Notes: generated by a model from the letters alone, not told the origin. A stretch of DNA of 64,000 bases from Steinernema hermaphroditum (GCA_030435675.1 CM059621.1:16678001-16742000); one strand, 5' to 3'. Counted from the first letter of the stretch, positions 43,939-56,008 are shown. A program made the numbers and translations.

Positions 43939-44591
43939 CCTCAGTTCAGCTCAGCTCTTCGGAAGAGTGTCGAGTGGAGGAACCGATTGGCGGCTGGCGC
44001 GCGAGGCGCTTTTGTAGGACGCCGGAGGCGTGAAACCGGTCTCGCGCCTGGATGATGATGGAACGCGTTTGGAACGCCTTGTTCGGGCTGTTCGCAGTGG
44101 TGGAACGACGACGACCGCAAAAAGCGCGCGCGCGAGGCGACGGGGAGAGTGAATCGCCGATGGGAGGCTGAGGAAAAACAGCGCGAACGGGCTCCGCGCG
44201 GAGAGTGTTTTTGTGAAAGTGGAATGCGCGGAGGAGCACTCCGGTCATTGATGGATCTTGTTAGGGACTAATTGACGGTTATGTAATTGGTCCCAAAGTG
44301 ACTTTTGACGGAATAGCGCCCCATCTGGATGTACAAAGCAGTGCATCTCGACCGAGTTCTATCCCGACGGTTGTTGAGGAGGGGAGCCCTAACGGAGACA
44401 TAAAACACGGTTCCGAATTATCCCTTTATTGGGAGAGAGGGAGACGAACTGCCGCGCCGGGTCCTTTTCCGGAGGCGGGTGGGGGTGGTCGGCCGGGCGC
44501 ACTGTCTGGTTACATGTTTCCCTGGCTGGCCGAACCTGCGGTCCGTCATCATCCGGGCGCGGCGGATCAGGGCCAGTTGGCCCAGAAGTTC
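43939..44591. other. 5' flank of collagen and GC-rich non-coding region
   Basis: Collagen promoter side to about 44250, without a clear TATA. 44440-44570 is GC-rich. No supported gene is seen. Confidence 0.4.
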
Positions 44592-44837
44592 TTAACTTCG
44601 ACGGACTGACAGCTTGCGTCGTCGAGTTTCTTCTTCAAGTTGGGCTTCTAGCTCCTGGGCCCTCCTCTTCTCTTTCGTAGCCTCGTTCCTGACATTTTCT
44701 TGGTCTTCCAAGGCGAACTTTAGCTGTTGGCTACGCATGGAAGGTCGACTCTTCAGCTCTCCATTGAGCCTGCCTCCTTCTTCCAGCATCGCTTTCAACG
44801 CTATCGTCTTCTTCTTCCATTCCTGACTCTTCTTCAC
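44592..44837 (-). other. Short coiled-coil reading frame
   Basis: 81 codons rich in Glu, Lys and Arg (KEKRRAQELEAQLEEETRRR) that could form a coiled coil. No splice partner or family is found; it may be a fragment of a larger gene or chance. Confidence 0.25.
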
Positions 44838-45045
44838 TGCCTCCTTTGCACCAAGAGCCTCTTCACAGGATTAGATTGTCCTTCTTGGATTTCATATCTT
44901 CGCTTAGGTCATCAGATTAGGCTCCTCGTGGAGCAGATGTCGCGTCATTTCAAAGTTTTTGTAAACAACTGCAAATAGATTAATCGTCGGTTTATAAGTT
45001 TTGTGTTTATAAGTTTATTAGTACAAACTAGTACATGGTATGATG

Positions 45046-45662
45046 TTAACGATTAATCAATATACTGAAGAAGCGATAAGGGACGGTCGCCATGTTCATC
45101 GTCAGAAGAGTCCGTAGGGAGTGAGACGTCTTCAGAGCCCGATGGAACATCGGGGGGGGGGGGGGGGGGGGTACATCTTCAGGTCCTGACCTGTGCAGCT
45201 TCGCCCCTAACAGTTTCACCGAAAGTGCTGATTCCAAAGTTGCCGGTAACAACGAAGATCTCTGCTCTGTTTTGATCTGGTTGATGAAGGAGAAAACGCG
45301 CTCCATCTCCGCTGTGTCTACCGGCAGAACATTGACAAAGTCGATGACGACTTGAAGAGCAGGATCAATAGGAACTTGTTGTTGATAGGTAATTCCCACA
45401 TCTGTTGGGAATTCACGTTGTGTGTACCGAGCACTAATTGTTCGCGAATAGCACGATTGCGGTCTTCGTTTAAGGCGTCCAAAAAGTGGTGAACAGCATT
45501 TTTAGCATTCGTCGCTGTGCGGGCGTTAAATTTGACGGAGCAAGACAACTCGCCGCGGGACAACTCGATGCTCTTCTCACATAATAAAGTTTTGAGTTTA
45601 TTTTTGATTCGATGCGATGCTCTTCTCACAATAATACAATTATGATTACATGGAATAGACAC
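45046..45662 (-). pseudogene. hAT-type transposase C-terminal fragment
   Basis: Minus-strand frames contain a hAT dimerisation signature (PVDTAEMERVFSFINQIKT followed by RSSLLPATLESALSVKL). A second overlapping frame (45318-45662) carries upstream helical sequence (LSRGELSCSVKFNARTATN), so the two parts are out of frame. A 20-base G run (45152-45171) interrupts the 3' end and encodes a Pro run. No N-terminal zinc finger or catalytic part is seen. Confidence 0.65.
45152..45171. repeat. Homopolymer of 20 G
   Basis: Uninterrupted G tract inside the hAT remnant; long enough to form a G-quadruplex. Confidence 0.95.
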
Positions 45663-45865
45663 AAATCAAATGGGCTCCGGCCCGACCGTCTTCGGTTCTT
45701 CTGAGTAGACTGAATGGTCGTTTCTAGCCTTCGCAGAGTGTGATTAGGAGGCAGCAGATCTGATTTGTTATTGGTTATAGCTTATAAGATTATACACACG
45801 CAAGTTTAGAAGACAAACAAATTATAAGTCGCTTCGCGACAGCGGAGATGTCTTTTGGAGCGATC

Positions 45866-46725
45866 CTAAATTGGGAACTGGTCGCAGATAGCTGTAAATA
45901 ACTGACTAACCGGCAGGTTCAACTTCCGGAGACAGAGCTCCTCCTTTCCTGCGCAGATCCTTTCTATGGCTTGGAGAACGTCGTTATCCTTGAGGATACC
46001 CCAAGTAATCAGGGAACTCACTACCGAACCGGCGACGGCGATGGGGCCACCGGATGCCGCCGTCACCGAGAGGGCGGCCAGAGCTCGGCGCGACCTCGGT
46101 TCGATGTCGGTCTCTTGCATACGTAGTGTATTAACTAAGAAAGTTAATTCCAGTAGCTTGAACATGTCTGAAAAGAATTTGAGAATCAGGGAGGTACCTT
46201 TTAAGAACCTTTTAATTGATTTACTTATGCTTTTTTGCATGACTTCACGCCCCCCCCCCCCCCCACCAGATGAGCTGAGACCCAAAAAATATAAACGATT
46301 CAAAAACTATAAATGATTTCCAACAAAATCCAGCCTCTTAGACTAAAAACAGCAATGACACATAGTAATTTCGATCCATTGATGCGTAGAGCTAGACGAG
46401 CTCTATCGATTAGACCCTACTTTACTCCCCCCGGCCAAGGAAAAAGGGGTAAACAGGCCATTTTATGTAAATCTACCTTACATTGAGGGAGATCGTTGCC
46501 CCTGATGATGTCCACAATTCTGTCCTGCGCATTCCGCAGGAGTTGGTCGCATCTCTCCGACCAAGGTTCCAACTCTTGCTGGATATACTCATCGAGCTCT
46601 TGTCCTTGTACTCGTGCATTCACTGCGCGAAACATGTTCCTCGCGTGGAATGAAAGGTTCTTCAATGAATGCGTTCTCGCCAGATTTCTTTCGATCCTCC
46701 TTATGGTCAGGAGGGCATTCATCAT
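45866..46725 (-). CDS. Unrecognised helical protein, two or more exons
   Basis: Exons 46482-46725 and 45866-46167 join with a consensus donor (T|GTAAGG) and acceptor (CAG), phase 1 to 2, to give 181 residues from the first Met; the frame stays open upstream (TIAIRTFGHTPAS), so the 5' end is probably incomplete. It is mostly amphipathic helix, with a Gly/Ala/Ser/Val-rich stretch (ALSVTAASGGPIAVAGSVVSSL) that could insert in membranes and a Cys-containing C-terminus. It recalls apolipoprotein-L-like or pore-forming helical proteins, but without a firm match. The 314-bp intron contains a 15-base C tract. Confidence 0.45.
46250..46264. repeat. Homopolymer of 15 C
   Basis: C run in the intron of the helical-protein gene, 1.1 kb from the 20-G run. 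Confidence 0.9.
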
Positions 46726-47935
46726 GGAGGCCGGCGTGTGCCCAAAGGTTCTTATAGCGATGGTGTCGGCTTCAGCCGATACAGATGTGCATGGGAAGTC
46801 GCTTGAGATTTGGAAGCATCGGATTCGGTCGATGCATCTGTCCGATTCTGCAGGGTCCTTTCCAGCGATTTACGGACGTAATATTACTGCGTTGGTTCAC
46901 AGCAGATCTGAAATGGATACGAGAAGGGTGACCACAAAAGACCAAAAAGGACCTACTTGGAATTGAAGCAATTTCTCGAATTAAAGGGACGACTGTGAGT
47001 AGGGGAAAGAGTTGCCTATAGTGCATTTTATAGTCCAGTAAAAAGACCATCACATCGCTTTTCCACTTCCGAAAGAGGCATCGCTTCGAGAAATCTACCA
47101 TTGGGCATTGTTTTCATCTAGGAAGAGCAAAAGAAAAGAATAAATAAGACCTATGCACCAAAGAACTTATCGAAAATGAGCAAAAGTAAATATCAAATTA
47201 GTCAGATGAGTCGAAGGTTAGCCTGATAAGTCAACTTTTTCAATTTGGGCACGTGAAATGCTACAAGAATATCCAACGGCCTCTGCACCGATGTATCAAC
47301 AACAAGGTGGTACTAAAACTGTTGTGGGATTCAAGTCATTATTTCCGATTTGATATGCGGTAATATCATCTATGTAGGACCAAACTGTAGCCAGGCGAAA
47401 GAAAAAATCCTTGTGTTCATGCGAAAAATGTATCGCCATATTACGCCACATCTCGTACAAGGAACGACAATGTGTGAATTAAATGGCGACTTTCTCTGGG
47501 ACAATTTTTAGCACTCGCAGTTCGCATGGAACTAGCGAGGCGGTTTAGTGTCCGTCGGCCGGCGTCGAACCCAACCCCCCGCGCGCGGCGACACAAAACG
47601 CTCGCGATGAGCCATGCGTACAGTTGAAGGTGTCGGCGGGGAAGTGACATATCAGTGAGCTGTGCAGCGGTCATCTCGTCTTAACACCGTTTTTGAAGAC
47701 GTTAACCATCACTAATTGCAAAAATCGGGGAAAAGGCCTACCTCAGCTCAATTTCATGGAAACGAGTGCATAAAGCTAATAATAGACCGCTCACTAAACT
47801 CATTCGGCGGACCTGAAACAAAGTGAGTCGGCTGATCGCTGGGGAAAGCAATGTTCAATTTTTTAACATTCTTCAGCTTCCTTGGCGATAGAACAATGCC
47901 TTAGCCACACCCTTCGGCTTTCATGGTGTTTGCAG
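46726..47935. other. Gene-poor region
   Basis: Possible upstream exons of the helical protein may lie in the first 400 bases but no reliable join was found. The rest is non-coding. Confidence 0.35.
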
Positions 47936-48400
47936 GGTGACCCATAAATGTCAAAAGAGAACATTTCTATATCATTCGATAGAGTAGGAAATTGTAAACA
48001 AAAATCGCATTCAAAATGTCTATCCGTAGCGGCTATTCAGGTGCTATGACATTCCTGAAAATTCGTCAAGATGCGCGCTATCATTTCTGGCGTGACTTCA
48101 TCAGAGAGCGTTTGAGCGAGTCCAGTGTCCTTTGCTCTTGACTGCTCAAGCCTTCTGTTCCTAATGGAAAAGTCGAATGGGTTCAAACCAGGCGAGTTTG
48201 ATGGCCAAACATCTGTGCCCCAGATGCCCCGGTGGTTGGTCTCGCACCACTCCAGAGTCTTCTGCGCGCCGTGGGCCGTGCTAGAGCCACCAGTCGATGT
48301 TCTTCGTGCGTTTTCGGGTCAATGGGATAAATGCGTGATAGGGTCTTTCATTTGTGCCCCAGCGATCGGTCGGGTCGTCCACTCGCTCTCTCTCTCTCTG
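47936..48400 (-). mobile_element. Mariner-type transposase relic
   Basis: The minus strand encodes a degraded Tc1/mariner C-terminal region: AQKTLEWCETNHRG, then DVWPSNSPGLNPFDFSI, the conserved box containing the last catalytic acidic residue, then a helical tail. Upstream catalytic motifs are missing or frameshifted. CAGGGTGACCCATAAATG at about 47935 resembles a mariner terminal repeat and would mark the 3' end; a similar CAGGGTGGCCCAAAAA occurs alone at about 34597. Confidence 0.7.
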
Positions 48401-48404
48401 AGGC

Positions 48405-48750
48405 TGTCTGAGTCGAATGAGTTGAGTGAAGGGTCGTTCTCGGCCGTCGTTGTTGGCGCAATGATTGCCCAGACTCCCAGAAGGCCTGGAACACCAGGGA
48501 GCCGTAGTTCCACCGTCTCGCCAAGAAGCCGTCACAACTGCCCGACTCCACGCGCCGCCACATGAAGCTGAAGTACCACTGCAACTCCAGAGTCCGCACC
48601 GCCAGCCGAATCGAAGATGACCCTCCGTTCCGTTCGCTGTGCCCTACCGCCGCGCCACCGCTGGATTAAGCTCTTCGCCGCTTCGATGCCCGCGCAAACT
48701 AATGGAATCGCTGCATTCTCTTCGGATTCGTCTGCTCCTCCGAAATCATA
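48405..48750. repeat. Dispersed repeat, copy 1
   Basis: Starts with GAATGAGTTGAGTGA(A/G)(G/C)GGTCGTTCTCGG and matches 56160-56420 in patches over about 250 bases. No reading frame is shared. The nature is unknown. Confidence 0.55.
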
Positions 48751-49720
48751 AGAAAATCAGCGACCACGGTGTGATATTGTTCTTCTTTGTGCATATATAA
48801 GACGTCCTGCACGGCGTAAGCCGTTGATTCGGGAAGATAAATCGTAAAAAATCGGGATAAATGCTCCCACCAGATTCAATTCTTGGTACGTTTTGTGGCT
48901 GATTTTGACCCCTTTCGGACAGAATCTTATAGTAATTTGCACCAAGACGATGCACTTCTCCGGAAATACATTGCACAGAGAATGTCCCTCCAGCCACGTC
49001 ATCGCTTGCTACATTCCAATGAAACATTTCGAATGAAACTTCCGTTGACGTCAGCATAATTGTTCAAATAGTTTCTAGAAACTTATTGCAACTATTCAGA
49101 ATTGGGATTGTCTAATTCATTAGAACTGATCAACGGTCTTGTCATTCAGTGTCAGTCGCTTTGTAGTCTTTAACGTGACGGACTCGAGATGGAGGCTTTT
49201 AAAAATTTCGCAGTTCAGAGTACGAGATCTGGTCACGCACACGCGCTTCAGTAAACAAACAAATGGCTGGGAAATCGGCGGTTTTCAAAGATTGTGGGAG
49301 GGTGAATAGAAATATATGGAGGCTGCTTGAACATTCCGTCTCAACGCGTCTATTCCTCGCGTTTCTAATGTATCGATGCCGTGGGGTACACAATTCTTAA
49401 GACCACACCTACAGATCACTCCAATGCAGAAGAATATTGCCTGGAGGACCTGCTACGACATGGCAGGTCGACCAAGAAGGCTCCATTTGCTGATCTGGTC
49501 AACATGGTCTGCCTGTTTTAGGGGCTGGCCACTTTTAAGCATTCGACTTCTCACCCCTGTATCTAGGTCCGAGCGGCGTCTCTCATTTGGGAACGTTCCC
49601 TTGTCAAAGTGGGTATGTCTCCATCTCGAGTCCGTCACGTTAAAGACTCTTATGGGGGATTCTTTATTTTTCTCTATTTTGGATCTCGTTTATAAAAGTG
49701 AGAAAGTGCGCCATTATTTA
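48751..49720. other. Gene-poor region
   Basis: No supported gene. A palindrome-like TTTCTAGAAA occurs near 49072. Confidence 0.4.
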
Positions 49721-50041
49721 TCAATCAAGATTACATTTTTTCAAAGCCACAACAGCTGTCTTCACATGTCCATCACGTGAACAGCCTGAAGCCGTGAGCA
49801 CCTCTATTCCCGTGTGTTTTTCCGTGGTGATATCATAGAAGAGCAGTGTGAATGTTTCGCCAGAAGTGGTCAGTTGATATTCGCAAGAATCATAGGACAA
49901 ATGCACTAAGAATTTCCAGATCTCCTGGTTGCTTTCGTGGTAGTCGTCGCATGCCGAACTCGTGAGTAGCCTATGAACTTTTGGAATTCCTAGAGTGATC
50001 GGCTGAGAGTGGATTAGTTGCAGACAGTGCTTGTCCTCCAC
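49721..50041 (-). CDS. Possible exon of unknown protein
   Basis: A 106-codon frame with mixed composition (CDDYHESNQEIWKFLVHLSYD, YQLTTSGETFTLLFYDITTEKH) that reads like a beta-rich domain. No splice partner is established. Confidence 0.3.
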   Translation of the reverse strand: MEDKHCLQLIHSQPITLGIPKVHRLLTSSACDDYHESNQEIWKFLVHLSYDSCEYQLTTSGETFTLLFYDITTEKHTGIEVLTASGCSRDGHVKTAVVALKKCNLD

Positions 50042-51194
50042 TATACAAACAGATACAGTTGTTTTATATAATTTTATTTAATTTTATACACAGTCAATGT
50101 AGACTAACCCTAGAAACAGGTCTATGTTTGCGAGCTTTCATTTAGGTGTAGAGTTTTCATCGGATTGAACCCGAAAATTTGCACTTTTTTGGAGAATGGA
50201 CCAATTTTGAATTCCGATTGAGAAACTTTCAAGTGCGCTTCGCCCCAACGTCGTGGCCCAACAGAATAAAAAATTGGACCGAACAGCCAAACAAAGGCGA
50301 ATGGTATCGGTAAAATTCCGCGGACTTAGTAGATTCGGAGTATTCCAACCATGCTCAAAACGGCCCCGTATTCATTTTTTTTGGAACGGGCCTAACATCC
50401 AGGCTTGGCTTACGCTTGGCTCACGAGGTAAAATAGCCGGACGAATATTTTGGAAGTCCGTGGAATTTTCCTGTAACCAGCTCAAATTAGCGATCAAACA
50501 CAAAAAAAAAACCGGAATGAGAAAATTTTGGACCTTTTCAGACTTTTTCGTTGATGGGTCGAAATTTTTTATTAAAAATTTGGTTCAATCGAAATCGATT
50601 TTTGACTCAATTTTTAGTTTAATCGAAATTTTGCAACTGGCTCGAACGCGTATGACTGAAATCTGAAATGAATTAATCAGCACAACGCAGAAAGTGACAC
50701 AAACTGTTGAGTAATAACTGCAAGGCACACTTCTTTATTGTCAAAGAAATAATAAGATTTAGCATAATGCACTTTGTGAGTGACCTACCGGGTCAGGTCG
50801 GCTCAGCCTTTCGGCCGAGTCGGCTGGCCGATCCGATCAGATCCCTTCGTTTCATCTCTGGTCGCGTGTTCTTAAAACTCACTTTTCAAGGCCAATAAAT
50901 AAGTAAATGCTCTGAACTTTCTTCTGCCTCTATTTCACAGGTTTATTTACTGTACACACATAACGACACATAACAACATGTCTTTGATTTGTCACTTTTG
51001 TGCTTTTGACATCCATCTGCTATTTTCCCCATCGAGGGAGGTCTGTAATGGAGATAATGACAATTTAATCACTGTCATTTAACCAGGTATTTCCCCAGAT
51101 GTTCTTCAATTACACATTCCCTTGACCTGCTAATCAAAGTGTAATAGTGAAATCTAGAGAATGATATTCAATATTTGGATAGATTCTGGATACT
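50042..51194. other. AT-rich intergenic region
   Basis: No gene is seen. 50460-50640 is strongly AT-rich. Confidence 0.45.
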
Positions 51195-51469
51195 AGGGAT
51201 GCACCGGAACGGAAACCGGAACGAACCGGAATCAGTCAGAAGGTCCAGGGTTCGAATCCACCCGCGAGCAAAACTTTTTTATTTTCGTATTTTCTTGACA
51301 TAACATTCTGGAAACTGGTTGATTGTCTGATTCTATGTAAGCAAAATTTAAATATGCGGAAAAACGTGCGGAAAAAGTACACAAAAAAGTTTTGCTCGCA
51401 GGCAGATTCGAACCCCGGACCTTCTGACTGATTCCGGTTCGTTCCGGTTTCCGTTCCGGTGCATCCCTA
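51195..51469. mobile_element. hAT-type MITE with long terminal inverted repeats
   Basis: Ends TAGGGATGCACCGGAACGG / CCGTTCCGGTGCATCCCTA are inverted repeats of about 90 bp separated by a loop of about 100 bp. Flanks CTGGATAC (51187-51194) and CTGGAAAC (51470-51477) are an 8-bp target duplication with one mismatch, as expected for hAT elements. Each arm contains a B-box-like GGTTCGAATC and an acid-stem-like GCGAGC. Confidence 0.8.
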
Positions 51470-51477
51470 CTGGAAAC

Positions 51478-51843
51478 ATACATTCTGGTGCAAAATTTTG
51501 ACTTTCTATGTGGTGGTTTCTGACGTAGCTTCGCCCAATAGGTTTTTCAAGGTGCAATTCCAAGATTCAGTGGACCTGCATGTTCCCAATTATCCTTTTA
51601 CGACACTGTGTGTCCCGATTATAAGTGTTCCCCTTTAAATCCATTCAAGTGCTGCACCAATAAGCACCCACAAGAACTCCACCTTTCCACCTTGTTATAC
51701 GTGCAGACATAATCATGACGATTAGTCACGCTGTCCTTCCACGTGCACATGTCACCGCAATGAGTTTAGCTCGTGAATGGGATACGCCCATTGGATGGTT
51801 CTTTCCAGAGTGGTAGCCAAGAACGCGTGTTCTGTTCTTGCCG
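51478..51843. other. 5' flank of receptor D
   Basis: Non-coding; no clear core promoter motif. Confidence 0.4.
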
Positions 51844-54800
51844 ATGGGAATGTCAGATCTGTGGCTCGACTACCACCCGGCTGTCAACGCAATCCGTTGG
51901 GTCATCTTCGTCATCGCCACGAGTGGGAATGTCTTCATCGTCTTCTTGATTCTGAAGAACAAGAAGATGCGATGCGAACGGTTCAACTTGCTCATTATTC
52001 TTTTGGCTGTTGGAGACGTCGTCTTGGGTGAGTGACTGAACAAAAGTCATTTGAAATGGTTGATCCACATTAGATCACCGGTTTTGCCTAAACATTCATA
52101 TATCAGCAGCCATGTGCTTATTTCAAATCAAACACCACATAAAGAGAGAATTTAAACTGTAAAAACAATTAGAAGTGGGTCGCCTCGGTTTGGAGAGGGG
52201 GTCTATTGGGTAGGTGACTGTTAAGAAAAGAAAAGATCAGAAAAATGACGGAAACTTTTGAAACATCGTCTCGGTTAGGGTTGTCAAATCGAATAATTCG
52301 GGCTTTTACGAATACCGAATATTCGATTCGATGTTGGACGGTTCTCGAACATTCTCCGACACCACATGATGCCCCCACTCCAGCATGGGATCAGTTGTAC
52401 CTGACCCATGGCATGCAAACGCACTGCCAATCAGGCAACCATTGACAGCCTAGTGCTGACTCATGTGTTCTACTATGTACTAACTCATGATAATTTCATA
52501 GCACTGTACCCTGCTTTTTTGCTCTTGATTCATTGTTATTTCATAGATTTCTGGTCGTCCGCAAGGATGTTGTGGGGATTTACTCCCATATAGCGACACT
52601 CAAGCGCAGAGAATACGATATTCGAAGATTTTTAGGTGTTTGACCGTATCAGGATTCTTAAGAGCGTAGCGGCTGGTGCACCCTTTTGATCTTTTCCTCC
52701 TCAACTACATGATCTTTATTCGACCCCAATACTAACAAAGAAGATCTGGAAGAGGGAAAGGGGCACTGGGAGCGAGAGGGGAACTGACCGACTAATGAGC
52801 GAGGGCACCGGCCGACTGCTGTTCGGTGACCCTTTGGAGAGCAGGACTGCTCGCACTGGCGAGCGGGTCCTAGCAACGGACCCCTTCTAGGCGATCGAGC
52901 ATTCCAAAATTTCGATGTGCGACTTCACATATTGTACAAACCGATGCGCGATGTGGATATCCAAACAGTAGGAGTGATTGCCTCCCTTCCTAACCATGAA
53001 GACCGCCCCCACTGCATTTCTCGATTCCGTAGCCGAACTGCTTGACCGCGAAACGTTGGAAAACCTGGCTGACAGCCACTTGAACTGTTTGTGGTCCCAG
53101 ATCGCTGATGTTCACAAACGTCAACGGAAATATTGCAGGCTCCATCTGTGGGACACGACAGAAGGTGTGTGTTGTGCATTTAGAGTGTCCCAGATGCTCC
53201 CCGAATACATGGACATACGAGATGTCCAGAAAATAGAAAGCCGATTTCTTCGTATACTAGGGACCAACGATTGTTCACCACGCGAAGAGCTCGAGAAACA
53301 AAAAGTTCTCAAGTTCGGCCGAGACGAATTTCCCCAATTTGAGAAATTCATCCATCGGCACTTGCCCTGGAAATCGGTAGATTGTTGTTCGTGGATGCCA
53401 AACGTTCAAAAGTTTCTGCTGCGAGCGCTGCCCGGAAAAATCTACTTTAGGAAGATCATTGTTGCAAAGATGTGTCCTCTTGCCGAGGATTTTGTGAAAG
53501 ATCAGATGGAGAATGGCACATTCCTCAAGGTCGTCGTCTTTAGAGGAGAATGGAAATGGGGATCGATGCTTCCGCACGTCAAAAAATTCTGTTTCCGACC
53601 AGGCAGAAAACGTGGAGTTTATGGGAATTTCACCCTGGATGGAGAGTTCTACCAGGATTTGCTGGATTTCTGAAGAACTAACGACGATTTTGCATTTGAA
53701 ATTGACACAGTGTCATATAACGAAGACCACGTCAAGCCCATAATGCAAAGGAAAGGAAAATCCTACTGTCTAATGGACGAATCGCACCGAACAGTAGTTC
53801 ATCAAATGAAAGAGGGTCTCTATGCTCACAGCTGTCCTCGCCGTCCCTCTTGCGAGTACTTCGATCCTTCGTACGTCCCTTACTGATCCAATGTATGGCC
53901 CCCTAACGCTACAATTAAGTTTGAAAACTATTCTAATATGTCTCCAAATGTTTGGCAGACAGTTTGTATCATATCCAGTTTCTTTACAAATTACACATTA
54001 AAGCTACATCATGCTGAAACTACGTTATCCTGTTCGATCATTGTGGCAACAACGATGGCCGAGAGCAGTAATGGGTTTCGAGACTCGAAAAGTTTCGAGA
54101 CCGAGACTCGGCGAAAGACCGAGCGAGACCCATCACTGGCCGAGAGTGACGGCTCACTCACCTCATTCAGCGAGCTTCAGACTTTATCTTTAGTTTAACT
54201 TTAGCGATACTTTAAGTTCCTTTTTCCGGCTACCTAGCCTTCTTTTTTCGTCTTCGATCTCTCACCGATACATCCACGACCTTGTATCTTCATGGGGCCT
54301 TGATTTCTCACCTCCTATTCGTTTTCGGGTTTCCATTTTACGGTTGGAGTACCCTTAGACGAGCTGTTTTTAAATATCGTTCTTCTGTCTTCAACCGGCA
54401 GATGGCATTTCGATTAGTTCACAAGTCGTCGTGCTAAACTTCAGAACAACAACAGGTCACAACCCAGCGATGTTTGTACTGGTGCCTAACTCGATGAATA
54501 ATTAAACTTCCAATAGTCTTCAAAGTATATCTTGCGTGAAATGAATCAACCATGACCTTGTGTTGTGCAGTTGCTGCTAGAACAAGTACCGTAGGGCCTA
54601 CCCAAGAGACAGATGTCAATCCAAAACACCAAGTTCTTTAGGCTGTGGGGCAGCCGTCCGAGCGTGCCAATCGTACATCACCCGAATCGGCGGATTCACT
54701 CGGATCAACTGCATCGCCCTCGGCGCGGTGACCATCTACGGAGACCACATCGCCCAGATAGCCATGCTGATCATCGCCGTCGATCGATTCGACGGAATCT

Positions 54801-56008
54801 TCAGAATGTACAAATGCCACGCTGATGTAAGATCTATCACCGAGACGCCTAGTCTAAAACGTACATTTCTTAGACCATCTACCGTATCTACGTCGCCATC
54901 ATTCCCATGGTTTTGTCTATCTCTCTTGTTCCGACGGGACTGATCTTCATTGGCGTCAGAAACAACATCGTCCGCGTGTGTCCTATGAGTGTTCTCTGGC
55001 ACCCTCGTTTCGGAGACTACATGTTCGGCTCGATGTTGTTCTTTAATCTCGGAATATTGGGTAAGTGCAATATGGCTCTCGCCTAATCTGGGACTGTTGT
55101 GATACTGGGCTGCCTGGCATACTGGCATACAGGGAGCACACGGTCAGTCCACAATGGACATACAATGATACAAAGATAAACGCCATATACATATAGGCTA
55201 GAGGGCTGTATAGACCCTCTGCCAGAGGGCCTGTCTGAGCTGCTCGATAATAGGCCGTCTGAGACCGTCTACGATGGGGAAATAATCTACCATCGGTTTG
55301 CAGAGTGTAGCAAAACCTGATAGGTTTCATCGATGAATGGGGTTTCATAGTGGATTTTGTCCTCTGTAATAGTAAGGTCCTAACACGATGTTCCTGATAC
55401 CACAAAAGATACGGTGGTCTTATCAGTTTGTTGACCATTTTTGAAGTTTTGTGAGGACATTCACCGATGAAACTTATCAGGTTTTGCTACACACTGCCAT
55501 GCCAAATGCCGAATCAGCGTGGGACAGTTTGGGACCTCTCCTTGTGAGCAGAATGAACCCATTCCTTTTGGTCATCTAATGCAGGCCCACCGTAAGCCTA
55601 AGATTTCTGTCTACAACCACCTTTTCAGTTCTCTACGCCTCGATCTTCATCCTTTACAAGCGCTACGTCAGTCGCACCATCGGCAGCTACGTCTCCGGCC
55701 CGCGAAACAACTTCCAGCCGATTGTCTACGGCGTCGTCACCGTCTGCTTCCTCTTCTGGTGCATTCCTAAGTGGATCATGTACGGACTGAAGATCTTCAA
55801 CTGCTACGACGACAACACCAACAACGCCGCCTTCCTGATCGAATTGTCGGAGGGCGTCTCCGCCTGCCTGAACATCCTCGTCTATGGCTACGCGCACCGA
55901 GAGCTCAGGAACACGATGAAGGCGTTTCTGCGGAAAACGCCGTTCCGACGACTGTTCGCCACGAACAGCTCTTCTGTGAGGAGTGGCCATGCACAGCCGA
56001 ATTCGTGA
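51844..56008 (+). CDS. Seven-transmembrane receptor D (Srsx-like chemoreceptor)
   Basis: Four exons, 51844-52027, 54642-54826, 54874-55060 and 55629-56008, encode 311 residues. Helix 1 IFVIATSGNVFIVFLIL, loop 1 KKMRCERFN, helix 3 ends AVDRFDGIF, exon 3 starts TIYRIYVAII, and helix 7 is CLNILVYGYAHRELR. The C-tail is basic. Intron 1 is exceptionally long (2614 bp) and holds a nested gene frame (52978-53673) and a 73-bp MITE (54066-54138). The Met at 51844 was chosen as the first in frame; one at 51850 is possible. Confidence 0.85.
52978..53673 (+). CDS. Nested F-box-like gene in receptor D intron
   Basis: An intronless frame of 231 residues on the same strand as the host gene. Its likely start is the Met at 52996 (MKTAPTAFLDSVAELLDRET). 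The N-terminal 40 residues resemble the helix-rich start of nematode F-box or related domains (TAFLDSVAELL, then WSQIADVHKR), and the rest is a mixed alpha-beta domain (KIESRFLRILG, FEKFIHRHLPW, VVVFRGEWKWG). Only one stop; codon use is gene-like. Such intronless nested genes are often retrocopies or members of expanded, fast-evolving families. The F-box call is uncertain. Confidence 0.55.
   Translation: MPPFLTMKTAPTAFLDSVAELLDRETLENLADSHLNCLWSQIADVHKRQRKYCRLHLWDTTEGVCCAFRVSQMLPEYMDIRDVQKIESRFLRILGTNDCSPREELEKQKVLKFGRDEFPQFEKFIHRHLPWKSVDCCSWMPNVQKFLLRALPGKIYFRKIIVAKMCPLAEDFVKDQMENGTFLKVVVFRGEWKWGSMLPHVKKFCFRPGRKRGVYGNFTLDGEFYQDLLDF
54066..54138. mobile_element. 73-bp hAT MITE
   Basis: Ends CAGTAATGGG / CCCATCACTG are imperfect inverted repeats, and the element is flanked by a perfect 8-bp direct repeat GCCGAGAG (54058-54065 and 54139-54146). 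It lies in intron 1 of receptor D. Confidence 0.85.
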
